Of a DNA stretch of 64,000 nt, positions 62,171 through 64,000 are shown piece by piece. The DNA is from Saccharospirillaceae bacterium (GTDB lineage: Bacteria; Pseudomonadota; Gammaproteobacteria; Pseudomonadales; Oceanobacteraceae). Positions within the stretch are counted from its first letter, which is position 1. Each line of letters starts with the position of its first letter. Below the pieces are notes generated by a model. It saw nothing but the letters and a program-made list of their open reading frames with translations, had not been told where the DNA came from and did not search any database. Both the position numbers and the translations under genes were made by a program. The stretch lies in NCBI GenBank assembly GCA_021208685.1, contig JAJOJJ010000027.1, forward strand, positions 1 to 64,000. Direction: 5' to 3'.

Positions 62171-64000
62171 TCAGTGATCAGAAAAATTCAGACTGATACC
62201 GGCCAGTATTTCTGTTCCGGTGGTGGAATAGCTGTAAACCCGGTTGGTTTTATCAACAAAAAGATCAAAGGGTTCGTTGGTTAAGTTGCGGGCATCCAGA
62301 GAAAAAGTCAGTTGCGGACTGGCCTTCCAGCGCAGATAGGCACCGGCAATCAATGCCGCGTTAACGCCTTCGCGGTCATTATCATTCGCGCCCGGCACCC
62401 GGGTCAGATAGCGCGAACGCGCCTTTAATGTCAGACCAGCACTGATACTCTGGCGGCGGAACCATAATTCACTGTTCACCACATGACGTGATAATCCCGG
62501 TGCCGGCAAGGTATTTACGCCGCCATCCAGCGGATAACGGACCAGCCCCCGATTCCGCCCATAGCCCACCTGAATGCCAATATAGTGCAGGGGCTCTGGC
62601 AAAAAATAAAAGGGCAGCTGCAGGTTCAGTTCAAGGCCGCTGATGTCGGTTCCCGGCCCATTCACCGGACGACGGTAAGCATACAAGCCATCGCTCAGCG
62701 GCTGTTCATTCCACAGCGGATTGTAATAAGGCAGTTGCTCCAGCGTCACATCTTCAACCTGCGCAACAATAAGGCTGTCGATACGTTTATAAAATAATCC
62801 GGCAGAAATAAACTGCTGTTCATCACCGTACCAATCCGCAGAAACATCGAACGAATGCGCGCGTGACGGTTGCAGCTGAGTATTACCACCTTCCACCAGC
62901 CGGGCGCTGCTGCGCAATTGTAATGGTGAAGTCAGATCGTCTATCGACGGCCGCGCCAGATCGCGGCGATAGCCAAAACGCAGCAATACATCGTCACGTG
63001 CCTGCATCACCAGATGCACCGCCGGTAACCAGTCCGCATAATCCCTGCGGGTATTCACGGCAGTTGTGTCGCTGTCTATCGACCAGCGGCCATGCACCTG
63101 CTGATGAGTGGCCGAATAACGCAACCCCAGATCGCCGCGCAGCGGCCACGGCCATTGCCAGAAGTCATAGGATGTTTGCCACCAGGCAGACCAGGTATAT
63201 TCCTCTAACTGCCGCTGTTGTAACGGATCGCGTTCCAGCTCCGCATTGCCCAGCCCAAGAAAATCAATAACGCTGTGACGACCAACCACCCAGGATTGCG
63301 GCAGCCCGGATGGTCCCGGCCCGGCAGAATAATTGCCCGGAGTGTGCTGATAAAAATCGCCGACCGGGCCAGCAATATCCGCATTATTATATTCACTCTC
63401 TGCGCGGTCATTTAAAAAATCCTGCCACTGCACTCCGGTAAAATGCCGGAAATGATCGTTGTGCTGAATATCCAGCTCAAAGGACGCAACGCGGTACTGA
63501 TTAATCACCTGATCTTCACGTAGATTAATCTGATACAGCTGCCATTCCTGTGGATTTTCAATATCAAAACCATACCGATTCACCGAAAAACGATCATCGC
63601 TGCGTAAATCAAAACTGAAATCCTGAGCGTAAGACATCAGCGTGACCTTATCGTGATCCGGACTGTTAAAATCCGAGCGCTGATATCCCAGCGCCGAATG
63701 CAGACGAACGCGCTCTGACAGCGGTAAATACCAGTCAAATTTTAATTGTCCAAGGCGGGTTTGGTCGGTTTCGTAATTGTGTTCGCTGCGGATATCAACG
63801 CCGGAAAAATCGCCGTATACCATGCCCGAATGATTGGTTTCAAAATCGTTAACCCGGATATGACTCAGATCCTGGGTTTTCAGCCCGGCTGAACTGATAT
63901 GGTATTCGTGCATGGTTTGCTGACTGCGAGCCCAAAAAGCCGTCAGGTCAAAATCGCCCCAATCACTGTCGTGCCATTGCAGCGCGCTGTTTACTCCGTA
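62171..64000 (-). CDS. TonB-dependent outer-membrane receptor (N-terminus beyond window)
   Basis: The frame is open to the window edge and encodes at least 609 residues of an outer-membrane beta barrel: alternating strands rich in Tyr/Trp/Arg, the typical LRFGYRRDLARPSIDDLTSPL and LVEGGNTQLQPSRAHSFDVSADWY segments of TonB-dependent receptors, LTFSLDARNLTNEPF near the end and a terminal ISLNFSDH strand. TonB box and plug domain are not in the window. It is upstream of, and on the same strand as, the phosphatase gene (151-base gap). Ligand unknown; a phosphorus compound would fit the context. Confidence 0.88.
   Translation of the reverse strand, partial: YGVNSALQWHDSDWGDFDLTAFWARSQQTMHEYHISSAGLKTQDLSHIRVNDFETNHSGMVYGDFSGVDIRSEHNYETDQTRLGQLKFDWYLPLSERVRLHSALGYQRSDFNSPDHDKVTLMSYAQDFSFDLRSDDRFSVNRYGFDIENPQEWQLYQINLREDQVINQYRVASFELDIQHNDHFRHFTGVQWQDFLNDRAESEYNNADIAGPVGDFYQHTPGNYSAGPGPSGLPQSWVVGRHSVIDFLGLGNAELERDPLQQRQLEEYTWSAWWQTSYDFWQWPWPLRGDLGLRYSATHQQVHGRWSIDSDTTAVNTRRDYADWLPAVHLVMQARDDVLLRFGYRRDLARPSIDDLTSPLQLRSSARLVEGGNTQLQPSRAHSFDVSADWYGDEQQFISAGLFYKRIDSLIVAQVEDVTLEQLPYYNPLWNEQPLSDGLYAYRRPVNGPGTDISGLELNLQLPFYFLPEPLHYIGIQVGYGRNRGLVRYPLDGGVNTLPAPGLSRHVVNSELWFRRQSISAGLTLKARSRYLTRVPGANDNDREGVNAALIAGAYLRWKASPQLTFSLDARNLTNEPFDLFVDKTNRVYSYSTTGTEILAGISLNFSDH

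Overview
The window looks like the chromosome of a marine gammaproteobacterium of the Oceanospirillales type (Thalassolituus/Oceanobacter-like). This is inferred from gene content and order, not from a database search. The order alaS-lysC-csrA-tRNA-Ser-tRNA-Arg, the pncC-recA-recX unit, mutS-fdxA-rpoS-nlpD and the run pyrG-eno-ftsB-ispD-ispF-truD-surE-pcm-nlpD-rpoS are Pseudomonas-like housekeeping synteny. An AlkK-like acyl-CoA ligase, a Baeyer-Villiger-type flavoprotein with an adjacent AraC regulator, and a type II NADH dehydrogenase fit an aerobic lipid or hydrocarbon user.

Layout. 1-9.4 kb is accessory metabolism: an acyl-CoA ligase with a frameshift, DUF6314, an EamA transporter, a FrnE-like DsbA protein, YaiI, ketopantoate reductase, the monooxygenase and its AraC regulator, a 19-bp tandem repeat and a diguanylate cyclase. 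9.4-14.5 kb is a signalling island: a membrane kinase and response regulator divergent from a coiled-coil polytopic membrane protein and a von Willebrand A lipoprotein. I could not match it to a named system. 14.6-17.5 kb has cmoM, a 268-bp inverted-repeat element that cuts into a periplasmic binding protein, DUF523 and a small outer-membrane protein. 17.6-22.4 kb is tRNA-Arg, tRNA-Ser, csrA, lysC (with a 1-base frameshift) and alaS. 22.6-26.6 kb is accessory. 26.8-42.6 kb is the housekeeping core, interrupted only by a second copy of the inverted-repeat element between truD and surE. 42.8-49.8 kb holds a possible Trp-codon leader before an EamA transporter, a cadherin-repeat subtilase lipoprotein with a propeptide-like partner gene, and an ArgP/LysE-type regulator-exporter pair. 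49.9-54.2 kb holds small redox genes, alr and an overlapping DnaT-like/lambda-P-like helicase-loader pair. 54.4-64 kb holds the AspT-AspD aspartate-alanine system, then three surface or secreted genes: an EEP nuclease/phosphodiesterase with two lectin domains, a PAP2 phosphatase lipoprotein with autotransporter-type repeats, and a TonB-dependent receptor cut by the window edge.

Three points matter most to a user. (1) Two conserved genes (the acyl-CoA ligase and lysC) carry single-base deletions, and a third such site is possible at the end of the kinase gene, so indel errors in the sequence are likely. (2) The inverted-repeat element supplies the same C-terminal tail (ELGPVDT) and the stop codon to two unrelated genes. 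(3) The strongest candidates for undescribed biology are the kinase/regulator/coiled-coil/vWA island, the subtilase with an apparent trans-encoded propeptide, and the triple-DnaT plus lambda-P-like loader with a 92-bp coding overlap. No CRISPR array, complete insertion sequence, rRNA or prophage was seen.
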